From NCBI GenBank assembly GCA_026398575.1, contig JAPLSP010000260.1, positions 1 through 14,948 of the forward strand: 14,948 nucleotides of DNA. Direction: 5' to 3'. How positions within the stretch are numbered: position 1 is the stretch's first letter; every line of letters begins with the position of its first letter. The notes beneath the pieces were generated by a model that was not told the DNA's origin, did not search any database, and was given only the letters and a program-made list of their open reading frames with translations. The stretch comes from Candidatus Sumerlaeota bacterium. GTDB lineage: Bacteria > Sumerlaeota > Sumerlaeia > JADFCT01. Made by a program: the position numbers and the translations under genes. This document shows, in pieces, positions 7,796 to 14,893 of this stretch.

Positions 7796-8005
7796 TCAAA
7801 GAACCTTTAGCGCTTTGTGGCTCTGCTCCTCCTGCTTTTCAGGAGCAGCTGCTTTGGGAAATTCTAATTCCTGCCCTTGAATAATATTTATGCAGTCTTC
7901 GCGAGCAGAAGAAGGAGAGCAAAGGGGAACCAACAGACTGCCGGAATCCGTATGCCAAATGCGATTAGCGGCGCCAGAATTTTCCTGGGGAAAATATCTA
8001 GTCAT
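7796..8005 (-). CDS. Small protein of unknown function, translationally coupled to the SDH proteinase
   Basis: This 69-residue ORF is not recognised as any known family. Two facts support it as a gene: its ATG overlaps the proteinase stop codon in an ATGA arrangement (8002-8005), and GGAGG (complement of 8014-8018) sits exactly 8 bases before the ATG, inside the last codons of the proteinase. The protein has an aromatic N-terminal part (MTRYFPQENSGAANRIWHTD), a cysteine-containing middle and a hydrophilic Gln/Glu/Lys-rich tail. It has no signal peptide and no membrane segment. Its base composition matches the proteinase rather than the GC-rich flanks, so the two probably travelled together. 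Such coupling usually gives matched amounts of two proteins, so a partner, inhibitor or substrate of the proteinase is possible, but that is inference. Confidence 0.6.
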   Translation of the reverse strand: MTRYFPQENSGAANRIWHTDSGSLLVPLCSPSSAREDCINIIQGQELEFPKAAAPEKQEEQSHKALKVL

Positions 8006-8997
8006 TTTTCATGCCTCCACCCTTCAAAGATACGATCATCAACAAATGATTGCTGTGATTGACCGCTCGCATCGGTCTCTGTAATCTTGCGAATATTGCC
8101 TTCACTAACAAATACGTCCGTACCACCTTTGATGGATTCAATCAATACACGCCGGAAGGAATAGCTCTGCTCATCCTGCTTGCCTAAATGCGCTTGCGGA
8201 TTGAAAGGCGAAGCCAGCTCCAACTCATGGGCGATATCATCATAGATTGCTTTGATTAAGCGATATAAATCATCATCCGGTTTTTCAATAGGAAGCCCAA
8301 GGTCTTCCCTCGCCTCTTTTCTGTTGATTGTATAATCATGGCTACCGGAATCGCTACAAAGAAATGACAGAACCTTTTCGATTTTTTCCTTGTCTTTAGT
8401 TGATTTGGACATCAATTTCGATGCCAGCATCCGGATTTGGGAACGAGCGCGAAAAACTTCGCCCAACACAAGGGGATGCACTTTCTCGGCAAGGAGATTG
8501 ACAACTTCATGAATATGATCATTTCCTTTTGCCTCATGACGCGCAAATTCGATAAATCCTTTAATCGCTTCGACGCTTACGGGCGCCCGAGCCATCGGAG
8601 GAGCGCCAGGCACTTGCGGATTTAAAGGCGTATTGACGCTTGGATCAATCGGACCCAACGTCGCCTGCTTCGTCATGATTATAGTATCCGCACCAAGGCA
8701 TATCAGCGTTCCTCCGCTATGAGCTTTGGAGGGAATAATTATTTCCAAGGATTTACAGAATTGCCGCAGTAAATTCGGGATGCTCCATGCAGCAGATGTT
8801 GAGCCACCTCGGGTATAGAGAAAGAGCGAAATCTTGTCTGCGCCATCAATACGGTCCAGATGCTCTGCTAAAAAATCAAGAACTTCAGGATGAATTTGAG
8901 TTTCGAGTCCTCGTCTATCGCCTGTAACATACACAAGGAGCTTGGAATTCCGAGCCGTTTCAAGCTTTCGATAAAACTTCATCCTATCTCGGCGCAT
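8002..8997 (-). CDS. SDH-family Clp-fold serine proteinase (SppA/ClpP-like)
   Basis: The 331-residue product resembles the SDH_sah family of Clp/crotonase-fold serine proteinases. Features seen are LLVYVTGDRRGLETQI (20-35), ISLFLYTRGGSTSAAWSI (56-73, glycine-rich oxyanion-loop type), KAHSGGTLICLGADTIIM (91-108) with Ser94 as the likely nucleophile, and TKQATLGPIDPSVNTPLNP (109-127), a strongly conserved family block. There is no signal peptide or membrane helix, so it should be cytoplasmic. The start was set at ATG 8997 because AAGGAG lies 7 bases upstream (complement of 9005-9010); a longer GTG-initiated form would begin inside the ETF-QO stop region and lacks a good site. It follows ETF-QO by 38 bases and overlaps the next small gene by 4. 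GC is markedly lower than in ETF-QO: 23 of 60 bases in 8221-8280 and again in 8341-8400. The substrate is unknown. Confidence 0.85.
   Translation of the reverse strand: MRRDRMKFYRKLETARNSKLLVYVTGDRRGLETQIHPEVLDFLAEHLDRIDGADKISLFLYTRGGSTSAAWSIPNLLRQFCKSLEIIIPSKAHSGGTLICLGADTIIMTKQATLGPIDPSVNTPLNPQVPGAPPMARAPVSVEAIKGFIEFARHEAKGNDHIHEVVNLLAEKVHPLVLGEVFRARSQIRMLASKLMSKSTKDKEKIEKVLSFLCSDSGSHDYTINRKEAREDLGLPIEKPDDDLYRLIKAIYDDIAHELELASPFNPQAHLGKQDEQSYSFRRVLIESIKGGTDVFVSEGNIRKITETDASGQSQQSFVDDRIFEGWRHEK
8014..8018 (-). promoter_or_regulatory. Internal Shine-Dalgarno for the small coupled gene
   Basis: GGAGG on the minus strand, inside the final codons of the SDH proteinase gene and 8 bases before the ATG at 8005. 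It is the main evidence that the small overlapping ORF is translated. Confidence 0.65.
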
Positions 8998-9035
8998 ATT
9001 CGCACTCCTTGTCACTCCTAAGAAACACTCAAGCG

Positions 9036-10721
9036 TCACATCCTGTTATACTTCGGCCCGTCGCCGCCTTCGGGCGGGGTCCACTTGATGTTTTCCAACG
9101 GGTCTTTTATCTCGCAGGTCTTGCAGTGCACGCAGTTCGAGAACGAGACGTGAATGCCGGTGAAGACGCCGGCGGCGTCCTTCTGTTCCTCATAGACCTT
9201 GGCCGGACAGAAGCGCGTGCAGGGCGCGGCGAATTCATTCATGCATTTCAGGCACGCCTCATTGCTGACAATCTTACAGTGCGCCGGCTGCTCTTCGCGA
9301 TGAATCGCGCCGCTCTTGAAGACGTCGGTTTCGAGGTAGAGATTCAGCTTGCCGTCCGTCTTGGATTTGTCCATCGGTTTGAAGCCGCTCTTGGGCTTCA
9401 GACTTTTGAAATCAGGCGGGAGGGTTTTGCGAAATCCCGTGATGGCGCCGCCGGTGAATCCGTGCAGGCCGGTGAACACCTTGCCGACCTGCATGCCGAT
9501 CCAGCCGCCGTGGAAGTTCGCGCGGAAGTTGCGGACGCTCTGGAGTTCCTTGCCCGCCCAGGAGGCGTCGAAGTCGCCGCGATAGTCCAGGCGCGCGGCG
9601 CTCGTATCGCCCGTGACCAGCGCCTGGCAGACGCGCTCGCCGGCCAACAGGCCGGACTTCATCGCCAGGTGAATGCCTTTGAGCCTCATGCAATTGAGCA
9701 GACCGGCGCTGTCGCCCACCAGCACCGCGCCGTCCACGCTCAGCTTCGGAATGGCATACCAGCCGGCCTCGGGCAGGGTCTTGGCGCCGTATTCCTTGAC
9801 TTCGCCGCCGGCGATCAGCTTGGCGATCATCGGGTGCGACTTCAGGCGCAAAAACAGCTCGTGCGTGTTCAGATACGGATCTTCATAGTCGAGCGCAAAC
9901 GCCAGACCGACGGCGACCTGGGTGTCGCTCAGGGCGTAAGCGAAGAATCCGCCATAGACGTCGCCGGGAACCGGATAGCCCGTTCCGTGAAGGACCGAGC
10001 CCTTTTTGACCTGGCCGGCCGGGACATCAATCAGTTCCTTGACGCCGACGCTCCAGATTTGCGGATCGCGCCCCGCGTCCAGTTTGTGGTCTTTTATTAA
10101 TTGCGTGGCCAGAAAGCCGCGTGTCCCTTCGCCGATGACGGTGACTTTGGCCAGCAGGTCCATGCCCGGCGTGAAGTTCTCGCCCGGCTTGCCTTCGTGA
10201 TCCAGGCCCTTGTCGGCGATGCGGGCGCCGATGACTTTGTCGCCGTCTTTGATCAACGCGTCGGCCGCGAACTCCGTATAGATTTCGATGCCCGCTTCTT
10301 CGCACTTCTTCGCCAGCCAGCGCGTGATTTCGCAAATCGAAGCGATATGGCATCCATGATGCTGCATTTCCTTGGGAACCAGGAACGGAGGAAATTTCCA
10401 GGCCCCGGTCTTGGTGAACTGATAAGTTCCCTCTTCGGCCACGGGCGTCACGAAGGGGAAATCCTTTTCGCCGAGTTCGGGAAACATTTCCTTGAAGGCC
10501 ACCGGGTCCACCACGGCGCCCGACAACGTGTGGTTACCGACCTTTTTGCCTTTGTCTATGACTAATATCATCGGGTCATCCAGCGGTTTCTGGCTTTGGG
10601 CTTTGGCCTTCTCGTTCCAGGCGTCCACAGCCTTTTTGAGTTGGAGCGCGGCGCAAAGATTCGCCACCCCCGCTCCGATGAACAAGACATCCAGCTCCAT
10701 CGTTTCACGCTCTTGCGTCAT
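9036..10721 (-). CDS. etfQO: Electron transfer flavoprotein-quinone oxidoreductase (ETF-QO)
   Basis: The 561-residue product is full length for the family. It oxidises reduced ETF and passes electrons through FAD and a [4Fe-4S] cluster to membrane quinone. FAD-binding start: DVLFIGAGVANLCAAL (11-26). Central FAD region: AVLVGDSAGLLNCMRLKGIHLAMKSG (332-357), including the GDSAG block. Monotopic membrane and quinone contacts probably lie around 220-320. The C-terminal iron-sulfur domain shows C505 (FCP), C530, C533 and C536 (NCVHCKTCEIKDP), followed by the family ending NIKWTPPEGGDGP. The first Rossmann motif reads GAGVAN, with Asn where the last Gly of GxGxxG is usual. The start has AGGGAG about ten bases upstream. 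No etfA or etfB lies in the window. It heads the minus-strand set that continues with the SDH proteinase 38 bases downstream. Confidence 0.95.
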   Translation of the reverse strand: MTQERETMELDVLFIGAGVANLCAALQLKKAVDAWNEKAKAQSQKPLDDPMILVIDKGKKVGNHTLSGAVVDPVAFKEMFPELGEKDFPFVTPVAEEGTYQFTKTGAWKFPPFLVPKEMQHHGCHIASICEITRWLAKKCEEAGIEIYTEFAADALIKDGDKVIGARIADKGLDHEGKPGENFTPGMDLLAKVTVIGEGTRGFLATQLIKDHKLDAGRDPQIWSVGVKELIDVPAGQVKKGSVLHGTGYPVPGDVYGGFFAYALSDTQVAVGLAFALDYEDPYLNTHELFLRLKSHPMIAKLIAGGEVKEYGAKTLPEAGWYAIPKLSVDGAVLVGDSAGLLNCMRLKGIHLAMKSGLLAGERVCQALVTGDTSAARLDYRGDFDASWAGKELQSVRNFRANFHGGWIGMQVGKVFTGLHGFTGGAITGFRKTLPPDFKSLKPKSGFKPMDKSKTDGKLNLYLETDVFKSGAIHREEQPAHCKIVSNEACLKCMNEFAAPCTRFCPAKVYEEQKDAAGVFTGIHVSFSNCVHCKTCEIKDPLENIKWTPPEGGDGPKYNRM

Positions 10722-11135
10722 GATTTCGGCTCCCTGGTTATTCAGTTTTCTATCATCCCTGGCTTTTGTTTTTCGTCAGCCTTGCCGGCTGCTTTGCAAG
10801 CGCCTCGAGCGAGCAACGGCGGCAACGGCTGAAAGCCGGGAAGTTTGTATCGCAACCCCGATTGTTCGCAAGCCTCTTTTCTCTCATTTTTTTCTCATTT
10901 TTGCGCTTGACAGGGCGCCCTGACTTTTTGACACTATCACAAATCTGACAAGGCTTCGCCATAAAGCGTCCAAGGGGGGGAAGTCTTTTCAGAATTGCAA
11001 GTCGTCCAATCCAAAGGTTTTTTAGCTATTGATTTCCCGTTTCCCGGCGTCACTTCGGAAACAGAATGAAGTCCCTGTTAATTGAAGCGTGGGATTTCAA
11101 AAGGGGAGTGTTTAATCTTTTTATCGTTTTTTTCC

Positions 11136-11163
11136 TTGCGCTCGGAAACCCGGTTGGCATAAA
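11136..11163 (+). promoter_or_regulatory. Candidate promoter for the pilus operon
   Basis: TTGCGC (11136-11141), 16 bases, then CATAAA (11158-11163) preceded by TGG, an extended -10-like arrangement. The -35 match is weak. The site would give a leader of about 100 bases before pilM. This is pattern matching only. Confidence 0.25.
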
Positions 11164-11219
11164 AAGAGCTAGTTGCTTATGAACATGGCAAGATAAGACT
11201 GCAAGGATGACGGATCAAC

Positions 11220-11240
11220 AACGTTCCTGAACCGAACGTT
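11220..11240 (+). promoter_or_regulatory. 7-bp inverted repeat in the pilM leader
   Basis: AACGTTC (11220-11226) and GAACGTT (11234-11240) are perfect inverted copies separated by 7 bases, ending 29 bases before the pilM ATG. It could be an operator or a small mRNA hairpin just upstream of the ribosome site GAGAGG (11257-11262). No regulator is identifiable. Confidence 0.4.
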
Positions 11241-11269
11241 TCAAAAGGAAAACATCGAGAGGCTCTGCT

Positions 11270-12421
11270 ATGTTATTTGGAAGCCAGCCTGCGGTGGGTT
11301 TGGATATCGGGTCGAGCGTCGTGAAGGCCGTGCAAATTCGCCGGTCGGGAACCAATATCGAACTGGAAAAAGTCGGAATCGCTCCCGTCTATCCGGATGG
11401 CGAGAAAAGCGGCGATGCCGTCAAGGCCAAAGTCGAGGCCATCAAGCGCGCCCTGGCGGATGGACAAATCAAGACCAAACAAGCCGTCACTTCCGTCAAT
11501 GGCGAAGCGATCATCGTCCGCTATCTTCAATTGCCCAATATGCCGGATGACGAGCTGCGCAGCGCGTTGCGGTTCGAAGCGGAGGAATACATCCCCTTCA
11601 ATCTCGATGAGTGCTACCTGGACTCCCACATTCTGGGGCGGACGACGGACGAGGGCGGCGCCCAAAAGGTGGACGTGCTGCTGGTGGCCACGCGCAAAGA
11701 CATGATTCACGACCACAGCGATATGGTGCGGCAGGCGGGAATTCAGCCCGTGATCGTGGACCTTGACGCTTTCGCTTTCTACAACTGCTTCGAAGTCAAC
11801 TACCACCCCACGGGCACCGAGACGATCGCGTTGGTCAATATTGGCGCGCAAATCACCAACATCAACATCTACTCGGAAGGCGCCTCGCGCTTCTCGCGCG
11901 ATATTTCCATCGCGGGCGACGGCGTAACGACGGCCATTAAGAATAAACTCACCACTTCCTTCCGCGAAGCCGAAGAGACAAAACTCCGCAACGGACTTCC
12001 CCAGACGCAGGAAGCGGCGCCCGCCCCGGTAGCCGAGCGGTCGCTCCTCGACACCATTCGCGGCACGGTGGAGAAAATCACGGGTGAAGCCGTGGGCGAC
12101 GAAACGCCGGACGCCATGGCCGCCGCCGTCACGCGCGACACCATTTCCGCGCTGGCGCTTGAATTGCGCCGTTCCGTTCAGTTCTTTGAAAATCAACTGC
12201 GCGCCAAAAGCATCGAACGAGTCTTGCTGGGCGGCGGATCGGCCAAGATGAGGAATATCGAAACCTTCTTGAGCCAGGAATTGAAAATTCCCGTGGAATT
12301 ATTCGACCCCTTGCGTCGTATCAGCCCGGCGGGACGATCGTTAAACGCGACCCTGATATCCGAGAATAAAATTGCTTTGGGGGTCAGCCTTGGGTTGGCC
12401 CTCAGAAAATTGGGAGCGTAG
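11270..12421 (+). CDS. pilM: Type IV pilus assembly protein PilM
   Basis: The 383-residue product is an actin-like ATPase that sits on the cytoplasmic face of the inner membrane and binds the N-terminal tail of PilN. Seen: phosphate-1 type loop VGLDIGSSVVKAVQI (9-23), RYLQLPNMPDDELRSALRFEAEEYIPF (84-110, a PilM hallmark), phosphate-2 region ALVNIGAQITNINIY (187-201) and adenosine loop LLGGGSAKMRNI (319-330), ending IALGVSLGLALRKLGA. An Ala/Pro-containing stretch at about 245-290 interrupts the usual helix region and looks like a lineage-specific linker. GAGAGG lies 7 bases before the ATG. It ends in TAG two bases before pilN, so translation is probably coupled. It is the first gene of the pilM-N-O-P set. 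Confidence 0.95.
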   Translation: MLFGSQPAVGLDIGSSVVKAVQIRRSGTNIELEKVGIAPVYPDGEKSGDAVKAKVEAIKRALADGQIKTKQAVTSVNGEAIIVRYLQLPNMPDDELRSALRFEAEEYIPFNLDECYLDSHILGRTTDEGGAQKVDVLLVATRKDMIHDHSDMVRQAGIQPVIVDLDAFAFYNCFEVNYHPTGTETIALVNIGAQITNINIYSEGASRFSRDISIAGDGVTTAIKNKLTTSFREAEETKLRNGLPQTQEAAPAPVAERSLLDTIRGTVEKITGEAVGDETPDAMAAAVTRDTISALALELRRSVQFFENQLRAKSIERVLLGGGSAKMRNIETFLSQELKIPVELFDPLRRISPAGRSLNATLISENKIALGVSLGLALRKLGA

Positions 12422-12423
12422 CC

Positions 12424-13245
12424 ATGATTAATATCAACCTGTTGCCGGAAAAACGTCCGATGAAAGCCAAGGCCAAGGCTGCCGATGCTACGACCGTGTC
12501 ACGGGCAACCGGCGCCGCGGGCAAAGGCGGAGCGATGGGTGGATTAGTGGCCGCACTGACCGTTGTCGTGTGCCTGGGCGCCCTCGGATATTATGGATAT
12601 TCGATCTTATCCGAGCGGCAGGCAGCCATGCAGGCTTACGAGAGCGCGAAAGCCGAGAAGGAAAATCTGCAAAAAGAAGCCAAGGCTCTCGAGAAATCCG
12701 TTGCGGGGCTATCCGAGCTCAGCAGCATCCTCGACAATGAACTGGCCGCTCTGAAAGCCCTTTCGCCGGATGACCGGGTCATTTGGGCCGAGAAACTATA
12801 TCAGTTGGCCAAGTTGACGCCGGTAGATGTTTACTACACCGTCATTAACGTCACGGAGACCGTGACGGAAGAAATTACAGAAGATTCCAAGAAAGAAATT
12901 CAGAAATGGATAGAGGGGGGCAGTAAAGGGCCCAAGCCTCCGGAAGCCAAAAAGACGATTTTTGCTCAAAACTTGGATCTCAATGGCGTCGTATATGCGA
13001 AGGATGTGGCAGAGCGTCCGAAGATGATCAACGATCTATATGGCATCCTCAAAACCTTCTCCCTGGCCCGGATCGCCGTTCCGGAAAAAAAGATTCCCTC
13101 TACGCCTGGACCGGAAAAAAAGATTCCCTTCATGCTTGGATTTGCTAATAAAGTTCTTTATGGCACGTTTATGCGCGAAAAACTTTATGATGTGGAAGTC
13201 ACCCGGTTCTCATTCTCGATTCCGGCCATTGCGCGTATAGGATAA
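12424..13245 (+). CDS. pilN: Type IV pilus assembly protein PilN
   Basis: The 273-residue product is a bitopic inner-membrane protein linking cytoplasmic PilM to periplasmic PilO. ININLLPEKRP (2-12) is the conserved PilM-binding tail. A basic/Ala-rich stretch comes next, then one membrane helix at about 37-61, a coiled coil at about 66-112 (AYESAKAEKENLQKEAKALEK), and a periplasmic alpha/beta domain. It is longer than the roughly 200 residues usual for PilN, partly because of a Lys/Pro-rich loop (156-177) and a duplicated decapeptide PEKKIPSTPG/PEKKIPFMLG (220-239) encoded by a 30-base tandem repeat. GGGAG in the end of pilM serves as ribosome site, with only two bases between the genes. Confidence 0.9.
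   Translation: MININLLPEKRPMKAKAKAADATTVSRATGAAGKGGAMGGLVAALTVVVCLGALGYYGYSILSERQAAMQAYESAKAEKENLQKEAKALEKSVAGLSELSSILDNELAALKALSPDDRVIWAEKLYQLAKLTPVDVYYTVINVTETVTEEITEDSKKEIQKWIEGGSKGPKPPEAKKTIFAQNLDLNGVVYAKDVAERPKMINDLYGILKTFSLARIAVPEKKIPSTPGPEKKIPFMLGFANKVLYGTFMREKLYDVEVTRFSFSIPAIARIG
13081..13140 (+). repeat. 30-bp tandem duplication inside pilN
   Basis: Units 13081-13110 and 13111-13140 are identical for the first 19 bases and differ at four positions, all C/T transitions. The period is exactly ten codons. Each unit contains seven A in a row in the phase GAA AAA AAG. Confidence 0.95.
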
Positions 13246-13305
13246 GATCGGATATCCCGTGAGCATTGCAACTTTGAGGTTATTTCGCAAAATGGGGTAG
13301 CGCCT

Positions 13306-13962
13306 ATGTTCAGTGATAAGCAAAAACAAATCATGATCGCAGCCGGCTTTATCACGCTCCTGGTCGGCGGCGGCCTGTGGTATTTCCAGTTTATGATGGG
13401 CAGCCAGGCCATCAAGCAATGGGAAGAAGACACGAAGAAAGCCAAGGAAGAATCGAAGGAATTCCAAGCCAAAATTGATGAATACATCCTGCTGAAGTCG
13501 CGCGAAAAGGAAATCATGTCCAGGAAGGCGGAGGTCGAAAAATTGGCCAAGCGCCTGCCGGAAGTGCCCGAAGAAAGCCAGTTCTACATCATTCTGGCGG
13601 ACATCATGGATAAGGCCAATGTTTTTCCGATCAAAGTGGAGAAGCTGAAACCCAACGCGCGGGAATTTTATACCGAAATCCCGTTCCGGGTTGAATGCTT
13701 CGTGAAATATCACAACATGGGCGAATTCTTCAATCTCATCGAAGAGCATCCCACGCGCTTCATGCGCATCAAGCAATTCAATATCACGGACGAATCGCCG
13801 ATTCTCCAAGACCGCCCCAGCGTTCAATATGCTTCCGTCGAGATTGCCACTTATTCATATAATCCCAGAGCGCGGCTCAAACCGCCCAAACCGGCGGCGA
13901 CACCGGCGAGGGCAGCGGCGCCAAGACCTGCGGCCAAAGAAAAAAGCGAGAAGATGGAATAG
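13306..13962 (+). CDS. pilO: Type IV pilus assembly protein PilO
   Basis: The 218-residue product is a bitopic inner-membrane protein that pairs with PilN. A single membrane helix lies at about 9-30 (MIAAGFITLLVGGGLWYF), a charged coiled coil at 36-83 (KQWEEDTKKAKEESKEF and following), then a ferredoxin-like periplasmic domain at about 92-186: FYIILADIMDKANV, FRVECFVKYHNMGEFFNLIEEHPTRFMRI and VEIATYSYNP. This is the standard PilO order. The C-terminus (190-218) is an Ala/Pro/Lys-rich tail, probably disordered. The ribosome site is weak (GGGG about 9 bases before the ATG), after a 60-base gap from pilN. It ends in TAG 15 bases before the next gene. Confidence 0.9.
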   Translation: MFSDKQKQIMIAAGFITLLVGGGLWYFQFMMGSQAIKQWEEDTKKAKEESKEFQAKIDEYILLKSREKEIMSRKAEVEKLAKRLPEVPEESQFYIILADIMDKANVFPIKVEKLKPNAREFYTEIPFRVECFVKYHNMGEFFNLIEEHPTRFMRIKQFNITDESPILQDRPSVQYASVEIATYSYNPRARLKPPKPAATPARAAAPRPAAKEKSEKME

Positions 13963-13977
13963 GAGAAAGCAGGACCG

Positions 13978-14817
13978 ATGAACTCCTTCAAAGGGGGCGA
14001 CGATACGATGAAGCGATGGATCATGCTGTTTGCATTGATAGTCCTGGCGGCAGCTTACGGGCCTTCGAGGGCGGCTGCGCAGCTAAAAAAAGCGGAGAGT
14101 CCTTCGCCCGCCGCGTCCTTGACGACCCAGACCGAAAGCCAGGCCGAAAGTTCCACTTCGGAAGCGGCGATTGCGTGGCAGAAAGTCCAGGATAAAATCG
14201 GCAAAGAGATGGATGACAAGCAGCAAGGCAGTACGCTATTCAACAAGCTCGATGACGTGAAAAAATACATTAAGGATGACCCCGACTATATTTATCCAGC
14301 CGGCGAAATCCGCAACCCGATGGTCATTCCCTGGCGGCAGCGCGAAGTTATCGCCAATCAATTGATGGAACTGGCCCAAAAAATGATGGATAAAAGCGAA
14401 TTCGATGCAGCCATCGCTCATCTGAACCGTATCATCCAGGAATATCCAGGATCGGAAGTTGCCCGAATCGCACAAATGAAGATCACCGATGCTATGAAGC
14501 AAAAATTGGCGGTGATACCCATTACCACCTCCACGGTGAACCCTATATACTCGGAAGGGGCTGTCAAGCCCGTGACGCGGCCGTTCCCGGAGGAAGTCAA
14601 GGCCAAGATATCGGGCATTATCTGGTCCAACAAGCCGCAAGTCCTTATCGGCGACGATATCCTGGATGCGGGAAAGACCGTGCCCGGCTATCCAGACTTG
14701 ATCATCAAGCAAGTCGAAAAAAGAAAAATTGTTTTCATCTATGACAGCATCGAGTATCCGATTCCATTGGATGCGGGGATGCCGAATATTAAAGGAATTG
14801 TCTTTAAGAAAGATTGA
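13978..14817 (+). CDS. PilP-like periplasmic pilus assembly protein with signal peptide
   Basis: The 279-residue product occupies the pilP position. MKRWIMLFALIVLAAAYGPSRAAAQ (codons 11-35) holds a clear signal peptide ending AAA-Q, and no lipobox cysteine is seen, unlike classical lipoprotein PilP. A low-complexity Ser/Thr/Glu stretch follows (38-66), then a TPR-like helix pair at 122-165 (LAQKMMDKSEFDAAIAHLN), and a C-terminal small beta domain at about 208-264 whose pattern (ISGIIWSNKPQVLIGDDIL, then GYPDLIIKQVEKRKIVFIY) resembles PilP/GspC homology regions that contact the secretin. The listed start has AGGAG 12 bases upstream; ATG 14008, preceded by AAGGGGG at ten bases, gives a more usual signal peptide and may be the true start. 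Function is inferred mainly from position and the C-terminal domain. Confidence 0.75.
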   Translation: MNSFKGGDDTMKRWIMLFALIVLAAAYGPSRAAAQLKKAESPSPAASLTTQTESQAESSTSEAAIAWQKVQDKIGKEMDDKQQGSTLFNKLDDVKKYIKDDPDYIYPAGEIRNPMVIPWRQREVIANQLMELAQKMMDKSEFDAAIAHLNRIIQEYPGSEVARIAQMKITDAMKQKLAVIPITTSTVNPIYSEGAVKPVTRPFPEEVKAKISGIIWSNKPQVLIGDDILDAGKTVPGYPDLIIKQVEKRKIVFIYDSIEYPIPLDAGMPNIKGIVFKKD

Positions 14818-14893
14818 GCAAGATTGAAATGAAAGTCATTACCCTATAGAGCCTGGAAGGTAAATACCCAATTCTCCAAGGAGATTTGACCCG

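Larger units (their letters stand above)
10722..11269. other. 548-base divergent intergenic region between ETF-QO and pilM
   Basis: No convincing gene is seen. Short ORFs here lack ribosome sites and look like chance. Contents noted: a TTGACA at 10907-10912 running into the perfect palindrome CAGGGCGCCCTG (10911-10922), a second TTGACA at 10928-10933 with no good -10 partner, a run of seven G at 10974-10980, a small hairpin CGGCT-GAA-AGCCG near 10826-10838, an AT-rich stretch 11100-11165 with a promoter-like motif, and a 7-bp inverted repeat just before pilM. Both ETF-QO and the pilus operon should be transcribed from here, in opposite directions. The length leaves room for an unannotated small RNA, but none is recognisable. 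Confidence 0.6.

Noticed and set aside
9009..10100. 363-codon plus-strand ORF opposite ETF-QO
   Set aside because: ETF-QO on the other strand is unambiguous with its FAD and iron-sulfur motifs; the antisense ORF is Arg/Ala/Gln-rich and lacks a ribosome site.
10753..10962. 69-codon minus-strand ORF in the ETF-QO upstream region
   Set aside because: No ribosome site, and a Lys/Arg-rich chance-like translation overlying promoter-like sequence.
11273..12196. 307-codon minus-strand ORF opposite pilM
   Set aside because: PilM is certain on the plus strand; this is a shadow ORF.
14805..14828. Short direct repeat AAGATTGA around the PilP-like stop codon
   Set aside because: Two 8-base copies only; too short to assign meaning.
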